Counted from the first letter of the stretch, positions 1-12,402 are shown. The stretch: 64,000 nt of DNA from Sanderia malayensis (GCA_013076295.1 RQOL01000861.1:744001-808000), one strand, 5' to 3'. A program made the numbers and translations. The notes: generated by a model not told the origin, from the letters alone.

Positions 1-138
1 GCTATATGGCTGTACCTTATAAGAATTAGTATCTCAACATATTAGGTCTATGACATCAGTACACTGCTTTATAGAAACATACCTTATATGTGCAATTATT
101 ATTATTATTATTATTTCGAGATTTAAAGATATATTATT

Positions 139-1020
139 TTAAGGAACTCTACAGCTCTCAAGAGCTTCCCAGTAGTTCATCTTTTTATTGAGTTTTATCT
201 TTCTTAAAAACGACCATTGCAATGCATCAAGCTTTTGAATCAAACCTTTTTTGGATGGAGACCACAATACACTGCAGTACTCAATTTGAGGGACAAGATA
301 CATTTTCCAAAAGAGAAGCATGTGCTCTTTTTCGCGAGTCTTAAAGGTGCGAAGAATCCATGATGCCATTTATTTCACTTTTCTATTAAGGTTGCTATGT
401 GCATATCAAAGGCGCAGTCATCAATCATTATTACACCAAGATCCCGAATGTTGCTGTGTATGAAGTAGATAGTTTGAGTGTGTGATCATCACCGTAACGG
501 AGGACTTCAAATTTTGAGTCATTCACCTGCATGTTTGATTCATAGGTCCACTCATAGATGTGTTAGTTTCAATTTGATGCTTATAAACATGAATTACATT
601 GTTTACATTTCTGGTACAACGGGTGTCATCAGCAAATGACCTGGCAATACTTCTATTTAGTCCCTGATCAATGTCCACAATGTGGATTAAGAATATTAGA
701 GGGCCGAGTACACTACCCTGTGGAACTCCAGATGGAACAAGGCATGGATCAGATGAGACATAATTTACCACAACTGACTGAGTACGATTAGTTAAGAAGG
801 CACGAAGAAAGTTGATTGTATTTCCTCTTATATCTAGACTTTGTGATTTTGGTAGCGCAATACCAAAGTCTACCTTATCAACGGCTTTGGCAATGTCCAA
901 ATGTATAATATCAACATTGTCACCATTAAGCATATAATTGAAGATTGAATCGTAGTGTTCCAGAAGTTGTAGTAAACACAAACACAGAACACAAACACAG
1001 AACACAACATTTTTCCCCAC
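139..1020 (-). pseudogene. LINE (non-LTR) reverse transcriptase relic
   Basis: The minus strand from 1020 down to 139 encodes pieces of a non-LTR retrotransposon reverse transcriptase. The upstream piece has the palm motif with the aspartate in LDIAKAVDKVDF, then SGVPQGSVLGPLIF, then FADDT, the catalytic Asp pair. The downstream piece has LVPQIEYCSVLWSP, typical of the region after the palm in Jockey/CR1-like elements. The two pieces lie in different frames, separated by about 150 bases with stops, and no endonuclease domain is visible. This is a 5'-truncated, decayed copy. Enzyme identity is secure; the clade is not. Confidence 0.8.
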
Positions 1021-1076
1021 TCACCAACATCTCCTCATTTGCGCATGCGCATCGCGAGTCAAAAATACGCCCATTA
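985..1076. repeat. ACACAGA-rich tract joined to a dispersed segment
   Basis: A short tract of ACAAACACAGA units passes into a segment that includes TTTTCCCCACTCACCAACAT and GCGCATGCGCATCGCGAGTC. The same order of sequences recurs in reverse orientation at 47735-47842, where the simple tract is an expanded TGTGTC array. This marks one end of a dispersed repeat family. Here it abuts the upstream end of the reverse-transcriptase relic and may be the truncated 5' end of the same element. Confidence 0.55.
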
Positions 1077-1737
1077 GCAAGTGTAGATTGAACAAGCTGG
1101 TTGGTAAATTTTTGAGCTTACAATGCTAATTGAGCCTTGATTTCCTGTTCCGCCTCGATCCAGTCCTTTCTTTGAATTGAAAGAGAAACTTGCAGTTTCT
1201 TTGAAGTTTTTCCAGTTGTTCTCCAGTTTCAAGAAAGTTTGGATAGTAGAATGCAGCAAAGCGAAAGAAGCGGATAGATGTGCGAAAGTTCAAAGAACGA
1301 TGCATTTCCAATCGCATTTGAGGTTTTTGGCTAACATATTCAACATATTCTTCATCATTGACAGTGTTAAAGGTACTAATGTTTAATTTATTGCGATAGA
1401 ATATCCATAAGCACAATTTAGAGGCTATTTTTTCAATTAACTTCCATTTTTCTTAAGCCCTGGTTACACTGTAGATAATGAATTAGATATTCCCAATTTA
1501 GAGACGCTAAAAACGGAAACGATTATCTTATAGTTTATACGCGCCATTTAGATAATAAATTTAAGCCTACCGCACACTAGAGCTTGCTGCTGAGCAGATT
1601 GCCACTCGTGGCGGCGTGCTAAGCGGGAAACTCCAGTGTGCGCTGAACGTTTTGAAAGAACGTTGTGTGTGCGGCAAACTGAAGCAGCAAGGCTACGATG
1701 TCTCTCCCAAAGCGCATACGTCATCAGAGAAAGAATG

Positions 1738-1893
1738 TCAGAGGATTCAAAAGATTCAGAAAGCAATGAATTTGATCAAGAAGATTCAGACAGCGACGGC
1801 TGTGACGAAGAAGTTCTCCTGTTTCTTTTGCTGATGAGACGAGCTCGTAGACGTTTACAAAGCCGCCAATCGAAGGCAATGGTCAACGCCTGA
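1738..1893 (+). pseudogene. Acidic/Arg-rich transposase N-terminal remnant
   Basis: The frame reads a Ser/Asp/Glu-rich stretch, then EEVLLFLLLMRRARRRLQSR, and stops at 1891-1893. An acidic lead followed by LLLLL-RRRRR is common at the start of PIF/Harbinger transposases. A near-copy in inverted orientation lies at 1968-2110, so the two form a hairpin with a loop of roughly 75 bases. No catalytic domain follows. A chance low-complexity frame is the alternative. Confidence 0.35.
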
Positions 1894-2300
1894 ATCCTTC
1901 GGGGTCTTCTTCTGTTATTTCACGTACGAGATTCTGATGTACACCTAGTGAATCTCTTCGCAAGATCCATGGCGTTGATCATTGCGTTCGATTGGCGGCT
2001 TGTAAACATTTACGAGCTCGTCTCATCACCAAAAGAAAAAGGAGAACTTCTTCGTCACAGCCGTCACTGTCTGAATCTTCTTGATCAAATTCATTGCTTT
2101 CTGTCAAAAAACTTATCAGCTTCCATTTTCAATGACCTAGTTTGTGAATTTGCTCTGTGCGTCAATCTTATTGTTCAGAATCGATTATAAACTGTTTATG
2201 ATGCTTTTCGCTTTTAAAACTGCCAAGGAACGCAACGCGACAAGGCGAGACAGTCGGTGTGTGTTTGTCTCACGATTTGACACAACATGGTGGGAAAATC

Positions 2301-3372
2301 GGCATAGTCTATTAACCAGACCTTGAGACTATGAACCCTGGACCCCGGACCAGACCATTGGACCGGACCATAGGACGAGACCATAAGACCAGTCCATAGT
2401 GTCGGACCAGAGGGAATCCCCATTTATGCAGTAATTGAAATTGATTGTTAGGACTTCGGTGATATTTCCGTACATCACGATATTTACATTCGTAACTTGA
2501 TAAATTGTCAACTTGGTTCCGGTCTAAGGCTCAACTCTTTCTCTGTTCACCAATGTTTCTCATGAGATTCGAACAGGCAAATAGTAAGCACGCATAAAAT
2601 ACACAAAACGACACAAACATTTATTCCTTCATTTCTGTCACTAAGCCAAGAGCTTCTTTACAGCATACAATAACGACTGTCGACAAACGACAAACAACAA
2701 CAAACAACAACAACAGTATCTATAACACTGCACAAACGGCGGTCCAACAACACTAAATCCAAAAGACCGAGGCAATAAGACCTTTCTCAAGCATCTCGAT
2801 CCCCAACAGTAGGTTTCTTCCTTTCAATGCTCATATATCCAGCGAGTCTAAAAACTAACTAATTAAAACTAAAACATTACATTTAACTACTAAGATCACA
2901 CGACAACAGATACAGACAATAATAAAACTAAATGCGACAACAGGGAGAGTCATAACGTCAGGCGAGGCGAGGAAAGCAAATGAATGACAGGTAAAACCTA
3001 GCTAAATACCTTTGTATGCTGTAAAGAAGCTCTTGGTTTAGTGATAGAAATGAAGGAATAAATATGATTGTGTCGTTTTGTGTGCTTACTATGTGTGCTT
3101 ACTATTTGCTTGTTCGAATCTCATGAGAGAAAAATTGGATGAACAGAGAAAAAGAGTAGAGCCTTAGACCAGAACCCAGTTGACAATTTATCAAGAAGTT
3201 ACGAATGTAAATATAAGGAAATATCACCGAAGCCCTAACAATTAATTTCAATTACTACATAAATGGGGATTCCCTATGGTCCGACACCATGGTCTGGTCT
3301 TATGGTCTGGTCTTGTGGTCTGGTCCGGCGTCCGGGGTCCATAGTCTCAGGGTCTGGTTAATAGACCATACC
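2301..3372. mobile_element. Foldback MULE-type element, 9-bp TSD
   Basis: Terminal inverted repeats of roughly 370 bases run from GGCATAGTCTATTAACC at 2301 inward and are mirrored from 3372. The host nonamer GGGAAAATC occurs directly outside both ends (2292-2300 and 3373-3381), a perfect 9-bp target duplication, the hallmark of Mutator-like elements. Each arm carries degenerate tandem repeats of a GGACCATA unit and a segment matching 6702-7250. There is no coding capacity, so this is a non-autonomous element. Confidence 0.8.
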
Positions 3373-3380
3373 GGGAAAAT

Positions 3381-3422
3381 CTTGATGAATAAAATCAAAA
3401 AGTTTTGATTTTATTCATCAAG
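3381..3422. repeat. Perfect 20-bp-arm hairpin
   Basis: CTTGATGAATAAAATCAAAA (3381-3400) is followed after two bases by its exact complement (3403-3422). It lies at the right border of the 9-bp-TSD element and belongs to the palindromic host element around it. Confidence 0.8.
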
Positions 3423-3573
3423 ATTTCACAGCAAGAGTTGACAGTTTGCTTCTTGCCGCTAATTGGAATTTAGATATCTAGCGCTACGAAGATATCTATC
3501 AGACAGGTTATTCGTGGTATGTCTGGAGGAATATCTAATTCAATATCTACAGTGTAACCAGGCCTTTATGCCT

Positions 3574-5207
3574 GTTGCAATAAAGGGGTCCGACAAATAT
3601 TCGCCCTTTTTTAACAGGAACTCACCCCCAAGCTTTGCTTCCGAAGTTCTTTATTTTTGGACCTCTTTTCGTCAAATTCTAGTTCAAAGAGTTTTAATAG
3701 CTATTTACAGCTGCACATTTAGTGCCCTAATATTCTCTGTTCATACTTGTGTTATTACCATCATGCAGATACATGTGCACGTGAGAAAAACCGGATGGGA
3801 CGCATTTTGTATGATTTCATGTAGCTAAATGTGGGCGCTTATTAAATATTTCACAAAATTAAAAAAATATTTGCCAAAATTATTTGAACCAAACAGTGAA
3901 ATTTAAGAATTACTTCACCCTTTTTGATTTTAGGGTGGGCGCTTATTGGAGGGGGCGGTTAAAAGAGATTGGGCGCTAATTAGAGGAAATACGGTATCAG
4001 CCTTTTTCAGTCTTTTGTAAACGTGGTCTAGGGCCTTTTTCTCTTCTACTATCAAGGGTTTCTTCGATGAGACGGACAAGTAAATAAGAACACAGATACA
4101 CAAACAATGACGACGACACAATTCTATAATTATTCTTTCATATCTTTCACGTAGCCAAGCTTTATTTCAACATACAATAAAACTAATAAACTAAAAATTG
4201 AGGCAACGAGATCTTTCACAAGCATCTCGTTCCTTGACAGTATGCTCTCATGCTTCTCGATGCTTACATATCCAGGCGAGTCTAAAACTAAATATCGGTT
4301 AGACCTGATTTAACCGCAGTTAATACCACCTGGGCGAAGTGTCACTGTTGCTGGGGAGGGCTGTAGTTTGTCTGCTTGCATTATCACGAGGTCACAGCGG
4401 GTGACACCATGCTATCTAACTTGCTAGATCCCTTGAGATTTATGCTGATCAGTATTCACGCCTTAAAATTACAGCTACAATTTCATCCCCACCCTGGTTT
4501 TCCCTCCCTCAATTTTTTTTTTCTTTTACGTTCTTCCTTTTTTCTCGACTCCCCCCTTCTCTTTTCTGTTCTTTTCTTTTTCCTTCCTTATCCCGCAGTT
4601 TTCGCTGCGGTGACAGGTGCGTTGGCGGGAAAAGTGTTTTCCTGGGCAATCACCGACCTTAGGGCTAGGTTTTGCTCAGGCAGTTCAAGGGCTAACGCAC
4701 GAACGCCCACTTCCTGAGACAGGTGAGTATTAAATATCAGTAAGTCATTAGTTTACCCTGAGACAGGTGAGTATTAACTCATTAAACTAAAACACATACA
4801 TTTAAACTACTAACATCACGTGATAACATTGCAAAAGAACAATTAAACTAAATGCGTCAACAGGGGAAGTGATACGTCCGGCGAGAAAAGCAAATGAATG
4901 TTAAGTTAATTACTAGATACTTGCAGGGTGCAAACAGTGCTGCTAAGAATTATGGGCAAAATATGAAATTGGTTTTGCGGCAGGCACCTTTAGTCATCAC
5001 CCTTTTAAGCACTTTGGAAATCCTAAACAAAATACCATTTGAGTGAGCATTTCCTGAGGTTGGTATTGATAAATCTTGGCATATTTACGCCGTCAAGGTT
5101 AGAGAAAAGTATATGGTGGCAGATGGCACTATCTGGGGGCAATGAGTTAGAAAAGAACAAGAAAAATAAAAGAAGCAGTATTCATAACATAAAGATTTGT
5201 AATGATA
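3574..5207. other. Non-coding stretch with degraded repeat copies
   Basis: No supported gene. Parts of 4080-4300 and 4770-4910 resemble the interior of the foldback element at 2700-2990, interrupted by about 450 bases of unrelated, pyrimidine-rich sequence. A 20-base unit, CCTGAGACAGGTGAGTATTA, occurs twice about 45 bases apart near 4713 and 4758. A piece of the GGGCGCTTATTGGAGGG repeat lies at 3829-3996. This reads as an old foldback copy split by a later insertion. Confidence 0.5.
3829..3996. repeat. GGGCGCTTATT repeat, copy 1
   Basis: A sequence containing TTTTGATTTTAGGGTGGGCG and ending in GGAAATACGGTA matches a second copy at 15200-15365. The complement of the end, TACCGTATTTCC followed by ATTAGCGCCC, resembles the ends of the TACCGTAA elements at 37188 and 47065, so it is probably a related small inverted-repeat element. 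Confidence 0.5.
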
Positions 5208-5209
5208 TA

Positions 5210-5601
5210 CACGCATTTTTTTTTATAAGAAACTTGACTCCGAAGTAGTGCTCAGTTTCTTAAAATTTATGGCCATTTTAGTACTAAAAGTTTCTTAAAA
5301 GATTCTTAAATTTGGAAGTGAAAATAGGTAGGAAACTCAAAGAGACATCACAATTCAATGCAAATAAACAGTAACAAAACAATTGTCAACTCCATGTCGT
5401 GTCAATTCCATCTAAGTCTTCGTATTTAAAATAATAATGAGTGCCGTCTTCAAAATACAATCAAAACTGCCCCATTTGCATGTTTTACCAGGTGACACGG
5501 TTTCTTAAGCATAACGGAAAGTAGTTCCAAAGTTTCTTAATTTTTTTGGTGTCTTAGGGGTCGGTTTCTTATAGAGGGTTTCTTATAAAACAAAATGCGT
5601 G
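5210..5601. mobile_element. TA-flanked MITE (CACGCATTTT ends)
   Basis: Inverted ends CACGCATTTT...TATAAGAAAC are bounded by TA on both sides, as in Tc1/mariner-type elements. The 392-bp unit has no coding capacity. Its interior contains further copies of a TTTCTTA motif. A relative with CACCCATTTTTT ends sits in a dynein intron at 61031-61334, so this is a repeated family. Confidence 0.7.
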
Positions 5602-5603
5602 TA

Positions 5604-6701
5604 TATGGTAATGAAATATAGTGTTATGCAGATATTGTCAACAGTTTTTTCTGGATGTTGTCATAAGTAATGTTGACTGTATCAATTTCTAGAATCAGCT
5701 CGGTAAACTTTAGTGGTGTAATTGTTGCAAATCAGCATGACACATGCGAGCAATATCTTGTACCAAATCTGCAAAGACAGCAAGGTGCATGATCTTTTTG
5801 GTTTCCAAATCTTGGAAGCCATATCTTCATGAAATGTCTTCATGAAATTTAATGAAATTTCGCCATATTTTAAATAAACAACAAGCTTTATTTACTCTTG
5901 CTAATGAATTGATGCAAAAATAAGGAAAAACAATGAAGATATGGCATGCTTTTGTTCTCAAATCTTTGTTATTAGGATGAATTTTAAAATTCAGTCCGAT
6001 AGAAATTTAGAAAAACTATTGCTCTTTTTAAAAATGTTTGTTTGAAGTTGTTTTTTGAAACTATACGTGGCAGCAACCCTAAATAAAAACATCACCTTCT
6101 CACAGCTCGGCGGGATTTTAGCCGCCATGACAGACAATTTTGTTGCGTTCGCAATAGTTGTTGCATTTCTATTGTTCTTAAAGTGCATTGATTGGTCAGT
6201 TCAATTAAAGTAAAACAATAGCTGGACGTTCGAAACATTTCCCCCCCTTGCTGATTGGTTTAAATTATTGCGCAATAGTTATTGTTTGGGTCACGTGGTT
6301 TGAGTTAATATAATCATCATAACTCAAATCGAGTCCCTCCAAGATTAGAGATGGCTGCTTCGCAGCAATAAATACAAGATTAACAAAAGCCAAAACAGTA
6401 CCGATGCCACTAGGCATGGCATGTGATCAGACGAAAGCACATGCGAAAAAAACAACGAATGAATGAATAAAATAGAAGCAAAACTAGCAGTATTACACTT
6501 TACCAGCTTCGTGCGTCAAAACACCTGAATTTACCCACCCACCTCCCGCAGCGACGAAAAATCCTTCGTTCTTCTCTCAAACAACGAGCCTCCACTTGCA
6601 TCGCACTCTCGATATCTTAATCAGTGGATAAGCGCCCATGTCCACGAGCACCTTGAATTTACCCTAAACAGTAGGGTGCAGCGTAAGGAGGTGTAAATTC
6701 C
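5604..6701. other. Intergenic, no gene seen
   Basis: AT-rich sequence without a supported coding region or clear repeat ends. Short frames here have no recognisable domains. The last part, before 6701, leads into the left arm of another foldback copy. Confidence 0.5.
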
Positions 6702-7250
6702 GGCATAGTCTATTAACCGGACCTTGAGACTATGGACCCCGGACCCCGGACCATACCATGTGACCGGACCATAGGACCGGACCATAGGACCAGACCATAA
6801 GATCAGACCGTAGTGTCGGACCAGAGGTAATCCCCATTTATGAAGTAATTTAAATTAATTGTTACGGCTTCGGTGATGTCTTCGGTGATATTTCCGGGCA
6901 TCACGATATTTACATTCGTGACTTCTTGATAAATTGTCAACTTGGTTCCTGTCTAAGGCTCTACTCTTTCCCTGTTGTTTCTCTCATCATGAGGTTCGAA
7001 CCAGCAAATAGTACGCACACATACGATACACAAAATGACACAATCATATTTATTCCTTCATTTCTGTCACGAAACCAAGAGCTTCTTTAAAGCATACAAT
7101 AACGACTGTCGTCGACAAACGACAAACAACGACAAACAACGACAACAGTATCTCCAACACTGCACAAACGGCGGCCCAACAACAATAAATCCAAAAGACT
7201 ACGGCAGCAAGATCTTTCTCAAGCATCCTCATCCCCACCAGTAGGGTGAA
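6702..7250. repeat. Left arm of GGCATAGTCTATTAACC foldback family
   Basis: About 550 bases closely match 2301-2860, starting at GGCATAGTCTATTAACC and including the GGACCATA repeats and the CGACAAACAAC tract. The opposite arm was not found nearby. An inverted partial copy lies at 17113-17315 and shares the variant CATACCATGTGACCGG, so these two may once have been the ends of one large element enclosing the MULE gene at 7826-12402. That pairing is an inference. Confidence 0.65.
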
Positions 7251-7825
7251 TACGAAATCCCACCCGTTGCAACCAGGTCACGTGATTGGTGCTGAACGGC
7301 TGTTTTTGAGCGGTCACAGCGGCCACCAAGAAATGAGCGGCATGCGGTCTGCGTGTAACAACAAACTCACTCAGCCTCTCTCCTCGTAAAATTAGAAAGA
7401 GGTCATGATGATCCACGGCGGGAAACTTCATGGATATTATCTTATCTTGCAGAAGAATTGTTATTGTATTTAAGCATAAAAAGCAAGGGATCTTTTGACA
7501 TACAAACTAAGTGGGCAAATTTCCCATCAGATGGTTCATGATTCCCCACCACCAAGTGCCTTTTGTTGACCATTATTTCCAAAAATAATTGCACCTGTCT
7601 CCCGTTTACTGCCAATGTTTCATGGTGCATACGTTTTCTCTCGTGACTTTTCCTTCAGTTGCATCACATTTAGAGAATGGCTTTTTGCGTCGGTTCCCCA
7701 TCAGTGAAAATTTCTTAACAGACACCTGATAAACAGTCTATAATATTGCTAGTTCTATGTAAGTTCTTAAAGTGTATATAATGTAATGCATGATAAAATA
7801 TCTGCTAAGAGTGGAGTGAATAATA
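7251..7825. other. 5' flank of MULE gene 1
   Basis: No gene seen. It would contain the promoter and 5' leader of the MULE gene that starts near 7826, but no TATA or initiator pattern could be singled out. Confidence 0.4.
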
Positions 7826-10800
7826 ATGAACTCGTATGCGGCAAGTGCCTGGTCATGTCTCTTCTCAGAAGAATCGAACAGTCCATTTCATGGATATGCA
7901 TCTAACATTGAGACTGTTAATAGGATAATAGACACTTTTGAGGCTGAAACAACAAGCAAATTCTGCATATGTAGAACAACAGGAAAAGATTTTGGGAGAA
8001 CAGGTAATCTTGTTTTACTGCCCCAGTTGATGAAACAGATCTTACAAAAATCTAATTAAACCAGATAATTTAATTAGATCAAATGGAAAGGAGGAATTCA
8101 ATGGTGTAAGTGTTGTTTTAATTTTCTGCAGAGTATGCTCCTGATAAGAATTATAAGACCCAATGGAATGACAATGGTATACCTTATTTCATTATAAACA
8201 AAAGGATTCATGATTGCCAACATGGGGTAGATAGGGACAAGAATAAGAAAATGAAGATTAAAGAAAAAAGAGTATGTATAATAATTTGAGTACACTTCCT
8301 GCAAGCTTTGATAAAAAAATCAATAGATTTTAATTCATATATTACAACCCCAGGAAAAACTTCATGACTACAAGAAAAAACAAGTGCGTGTTCAGGAGAC
8401 AAAGAAATTTGGTTGCAGAGCTCAAATTGAAGTACAAGAAGAGATATGGTTTCCAGATTTTAAGGTTCAATTCAACTGCACTTGAAACTATCTTCCTTTG
8501 GAAAAGTACACTTAAATGTCTTAACAACATCATTCCAACCTCATATTTTCAGAAGATGACAAATTCAAATGCTACATCTATATTCCATTGATTTTGATAC
8601 AAAGTATAGAAGAGAAGCTAAATCAACAGCTCTAAGGGCAACCCTCAAAGAAAAGATGCCAACAAAGACAGTCAGACAATTCTCAATTGTCTTGCCTGAA
8701 AATGAGCAGCATACAAACCATCCTATAGGAAAAGTAATATTTAATTGCATCCAAAAGTTTGTTGATAGAATTATTGTCAGCAGAGCCATAGAAGTTCTGT
8801 CTTCTCTAATATGTTATCTAGCCTATATAATCTAACCCTTGACATTTTCCATGTTGTAGGACGCCGGTATTCTTAAGCCCTTAGATAAATCCCTTATCTC
8901 TGTGATAAACGAGCAGGTTGCTGGTGGAGTTACAGAAGTGCATGACATGCAGCGTCATATAAATGCCTTTGTGAAAACGAACTTTCCCAGTGCTATGGAC
9001 AACTTAAACAATCGACGGTATCATCCAACAGCTAAATCAATAGCAGATCATATGTACCTTGCAACGCAGAAACTGATGCATTCAAAGGATGATCAGAAGA
9101 ACCTTGAAGCGATGATATCGCGATGGAAAACGGAGAAGCCAGATGATAAATTCTACTATCGAATGAAATCGGATATTCAGACCTTCTTATTTGTTTGTCA
9201 AACGGAGTATCACCAGAAACTTCTTCGACGGTATGGGAAGATTTGTCTGCTTGATGCCACATAGAAGACAACAAAGTACGCTATTCCACTCTTTTTTGTC
9301 TGTGTGAAAACAAATGTCGATTATCAGGTTGTTGGCGCCTTTAAGTGTGAGCAGGAGACGACAGTAAGCATTGCAGAAGGATTGAAAGTACTAGCGGACT
9401 GGAATGCAGATTGGAAGCCATCTTTTTTCATGACCGATTTTGACGAGAAAGAAATCAATGCATTGGAAGAAGTTTTTGAAGACTGCTTTGTCTATTTATG
9501 CGACTTCCACAGAGAACAGGCATGGACAAGATGGGTGAGTAAAGCTGACAATGGTGTGAGCAATGTCAAAGAAGAGGTTCTTGCTCGAATTCGGCGAATT
9601 GCAAGGTCTTTAACACTTGGTGAATATAAAGCAGCTCTTGCAGCACTCTTTTCATCAACGATCTGGAAGACAAAAACAAAATTTAATCATTGGTTTGAAA
9701 CGTACTGGCTACCCCACTACAAGGTATAGATATGCTTACTAACGGTGGAGGGCAAAGTTTCTTCATGCAGAAACTCAATATAGTGATTGGAATTGATACC
9801 CCTCTTGCAACAAAGCCCCAAACGTTAAAAATATTTCATTTTATCTGTAGCGATGGGTGTGGACGTTTCGGCAACAGTCTTTTCAGGTTCTTGTAAGAAC
9901 GAACAATGGCGTAGAAAGACAAAATAAGAGTTTGAAATATGAATTTTTGAAAAAAAGGAAAAAGAGCTGCTTGAGCCATATGGCAAATGTGTTGATCACA
10001 AATTTCTTTGCAAAAAAGTACAAAAAGTAAGAAAACAAGGATTCTGTATTAATTACTTCTCTTTCAAGAGAAACACCAAGGATACACAAACCATTTACCT
10101 CAATTATTATTTTTTCAAAGGTACGTCTCTTTGAATGTGATGTTCTCCAGTGGATACAAGAGTTATTCTGCTTGGGTGCCTTCGTATCTCCTAGATCGTC
10201 CCCGGAAATTTGTTCTTCACTGTTTGGAGAAGTTGTCACTGGCTGCCAGGATTTCTTCAAATCACATCACCGTCGAATCAAATTCCGATAGCTTTATAAA
10301 AGTCCACAGTGATCGCAGCATCTACAAAGTGGCATTCAATCACAATGGTATGCCTAGTTGCGAATGCCACAACTGGAAAGAGAATTTCTTGCCATGTAAA
10401 CACATGTTTGCAGTTATCATTCACTGTAAAGAATATTCCTGGGAATCGTTCCCTGTTGAGTATCGTGATTCAGCATATTTCACACTTGACCCAAACTGCT
10501 CTCTAAGAAGCTCGATGGTGTCTGAAGTCGAACCTACAAATGGCACAGAAGTTTTACACATAGACAACATAGAAGAATGTCATACAGGCAAGTGGACTTT
10601 AAAGATTATAATTCAATTCAACAAATTCTGCCAGGAAACAAATAATTGTTGCCGATAACTTCATAATTATCACCCATAACTTTTTTTGATTTCCACAGTC
10701 TCGGAAAAGGAAGGGTACGAGTGTTCACAATCATCCCACCCCGGCAAACTTCCTCTGCCAGCATCCTACAGCAGAAGTAACGGTGCCGCATGCCGTGACC

Positions 10801-12402
10801 TGTTAGACCAGATTAAAAGTCTTACCTTTATATGTCAAAATGATGCAGTACTGCCAAAATTACAGAGCCAGTTGCAAGACATTCTTTGTGAATTGCGATC
10901 ATCAGCACAGAAAGAAGATAATCTGGTAATAGAAAATGAGAAGATTCCAACAAAGAAACAAAACAAACGAAGGTATTGCCAGATTGAAAAATCAGAATCA
11001 AAGCTGCCAGTGCAACCAAAACGTTTTAAAAATAGCCGTGTTGGGTCCAAAGCAGACTGGAACAGGCAGCAGAGAGATTGTTTCTTGGATATCAACACTG
11101 GGAAGATTGGTAAGCATTGGCTTCCTCATATGTTATGTCATAGGAATGAAGAACAAGCAAAATATAAAACTATAGCAATAGTTATATTCTAGTAATAGTG
11201 ATTGCTTGTTACAGAGAAAGCAGCTGGACGACCGAAGAACAGAAAACAAGGAAAAGAACAAGCAACTACCACTCAAAATGTAAATACTTTTTGGGTTCAT
11301 ATTATCAAACTGCCTTAACTCACAAAATAGACCATTACAGCAAGATACATAAAAATAAACCTCTTCCGTGCTTACATTTCTATAGGTAGAAGAAACTGTT
11401 GTGTGGGATGAGATCAGTGTGAGTAGCTCTGAAGATAACAGTGATGATAGCTCCAGCAGTGACAGAGATGGCAGCAACTGCAAAACAGGAGAGACCAACA
11501 TAGCTATCGACAATGATGATGTCTGTATAATGGATAGCAGTCCTGAAGCAAGTCAATGTGGCAAATCCTGGTTGCGGATTGGGAACACCATCCTGACAGC
11601 TGAAGATAGAGATATCCTTGATTCCAAAGATATGTGGTTGAATGATAAACTGATAAATGCTGCACAAATTCTCCTAACGAAGCAGTTCCCACATATTGGA
11701 GGCTTTCAAGATACTCTTCTTCAGGCAAGGTTCCAATTCAATATTGAAAATGGAGAGTTCCTTCAAATTGTAAATAAAAACAACAACCATTGGATATTAT
11801 TAACGAATATTGGCTTGAAGATCAGCTCTCATGTACGCATTATGGATAGTTTGGGAGGAACAAGTTTATCATTTGAAATGCAAGGTATTGTTGCTTCACT
11901 TATTCACCCTCTTAGTCCTGAGGTATTTGTGAAGTTTGAAGATGTTGAAAAGCAAGATGATGCAAGCAGCTGCGGCCTCTTTGCTATTGCATTTGCAACA
12001 ATGATGTGTAATGGCTTAGATCCAAGATGCTTCCACCTGGACATTGCAAAAATGAGGCCACATCTGAAAAAATGCCTTACTGAAGGTAACGTAACATTAT
12101 TTCCATCAAAAACAAAGGAAAGATCGCCAAACCTGGGAACTTTGTCATCATTCAGAGTTCACTGTAGCTGTCGGATGCCATTAGATCCTGATGATGTATT
12201 TGATATTCAAGACTGCAATCTCTGCTCAGTCTCATATCACAAATCCTGTGTAAACTTGCATAAAGTAACCATCAAGAACATACCGGGTGAGAATAAATGG
12301 ATCTGTGAAGAATGCAGCAACCAGTGCAAAGTGACAGGCAATATTGAAATTAGCCACACCAGTGGTTTTCACTCAAAGGTTAAATTTATAGACGATAGGT
12401 GA
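7826..12402 (+). pseudogene. MULE transposase-SWIM-Ulp1-PHD gene, disabled
   Basis: Ten exons can be placed: 7826-8003, 8132-8271, 8354-8464, 8553-8733, 8860-9723, 9851-10026, 10121-10587, 10699-11109, 11215-11279 and 11386-12402, about 1,200 codons. Exons 2-4 form the N-terminal domain, including DCQHGVD and FGCRAQI..FPDFK. Exon 5 holds the MULE DDE core: Asp in CLLDAT, Asp in FFMTDFDEKE, then CDFHREQAW. Exon 7 has a SWIM finger (CECHNW..PCKH). Exon 10 has a Ulp1/C48 protease with the His in NNNHWILL, the Asp in IMDSLGG and Gln/Cys in KQDDASSCG, then a PHD-like Cys/His cluster ending WICEEC. Intron 7 uses a GC donor (CAG|GCAAGT). Two lesions disable it: TAG at 9262-9264 just after LLDAT, and exon 4 is one base out of phase (181 nt). 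The start at 7826 is the first in-frame ATG and is not certain. Confidence 0.85.

Larger units (their letters stand above)
1448..3568. mobile_element. Palindromic Harbinger-like derivative
   Basis: The ends are inverted: CCTGGTTACACTGTAGATA near 1449 matches the complement of the sequence ending near 3567, and the similarity continues for about 40 bases. Inside the left arm an Asp/Glu-rich reading frame followed by an Arg-rich stretch resembles the N-terminal region of PIF/Harbinger-type transposases, and the same stretch is repeated inverted at 1968-2110. A foldback MULE-type element (2301-3372) was inserted later. No clear target duplication was found. The Harbinger assignment is an inference from the terminal sequence and the N-terminal composition. 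Confidence 0.4.

Noticed and set aside
7035..7244. Gln/Asn-rich short frames on both strands
   Set aside because: They come from the CGACAAACAAC tract of the foldback arm; no coding signal.
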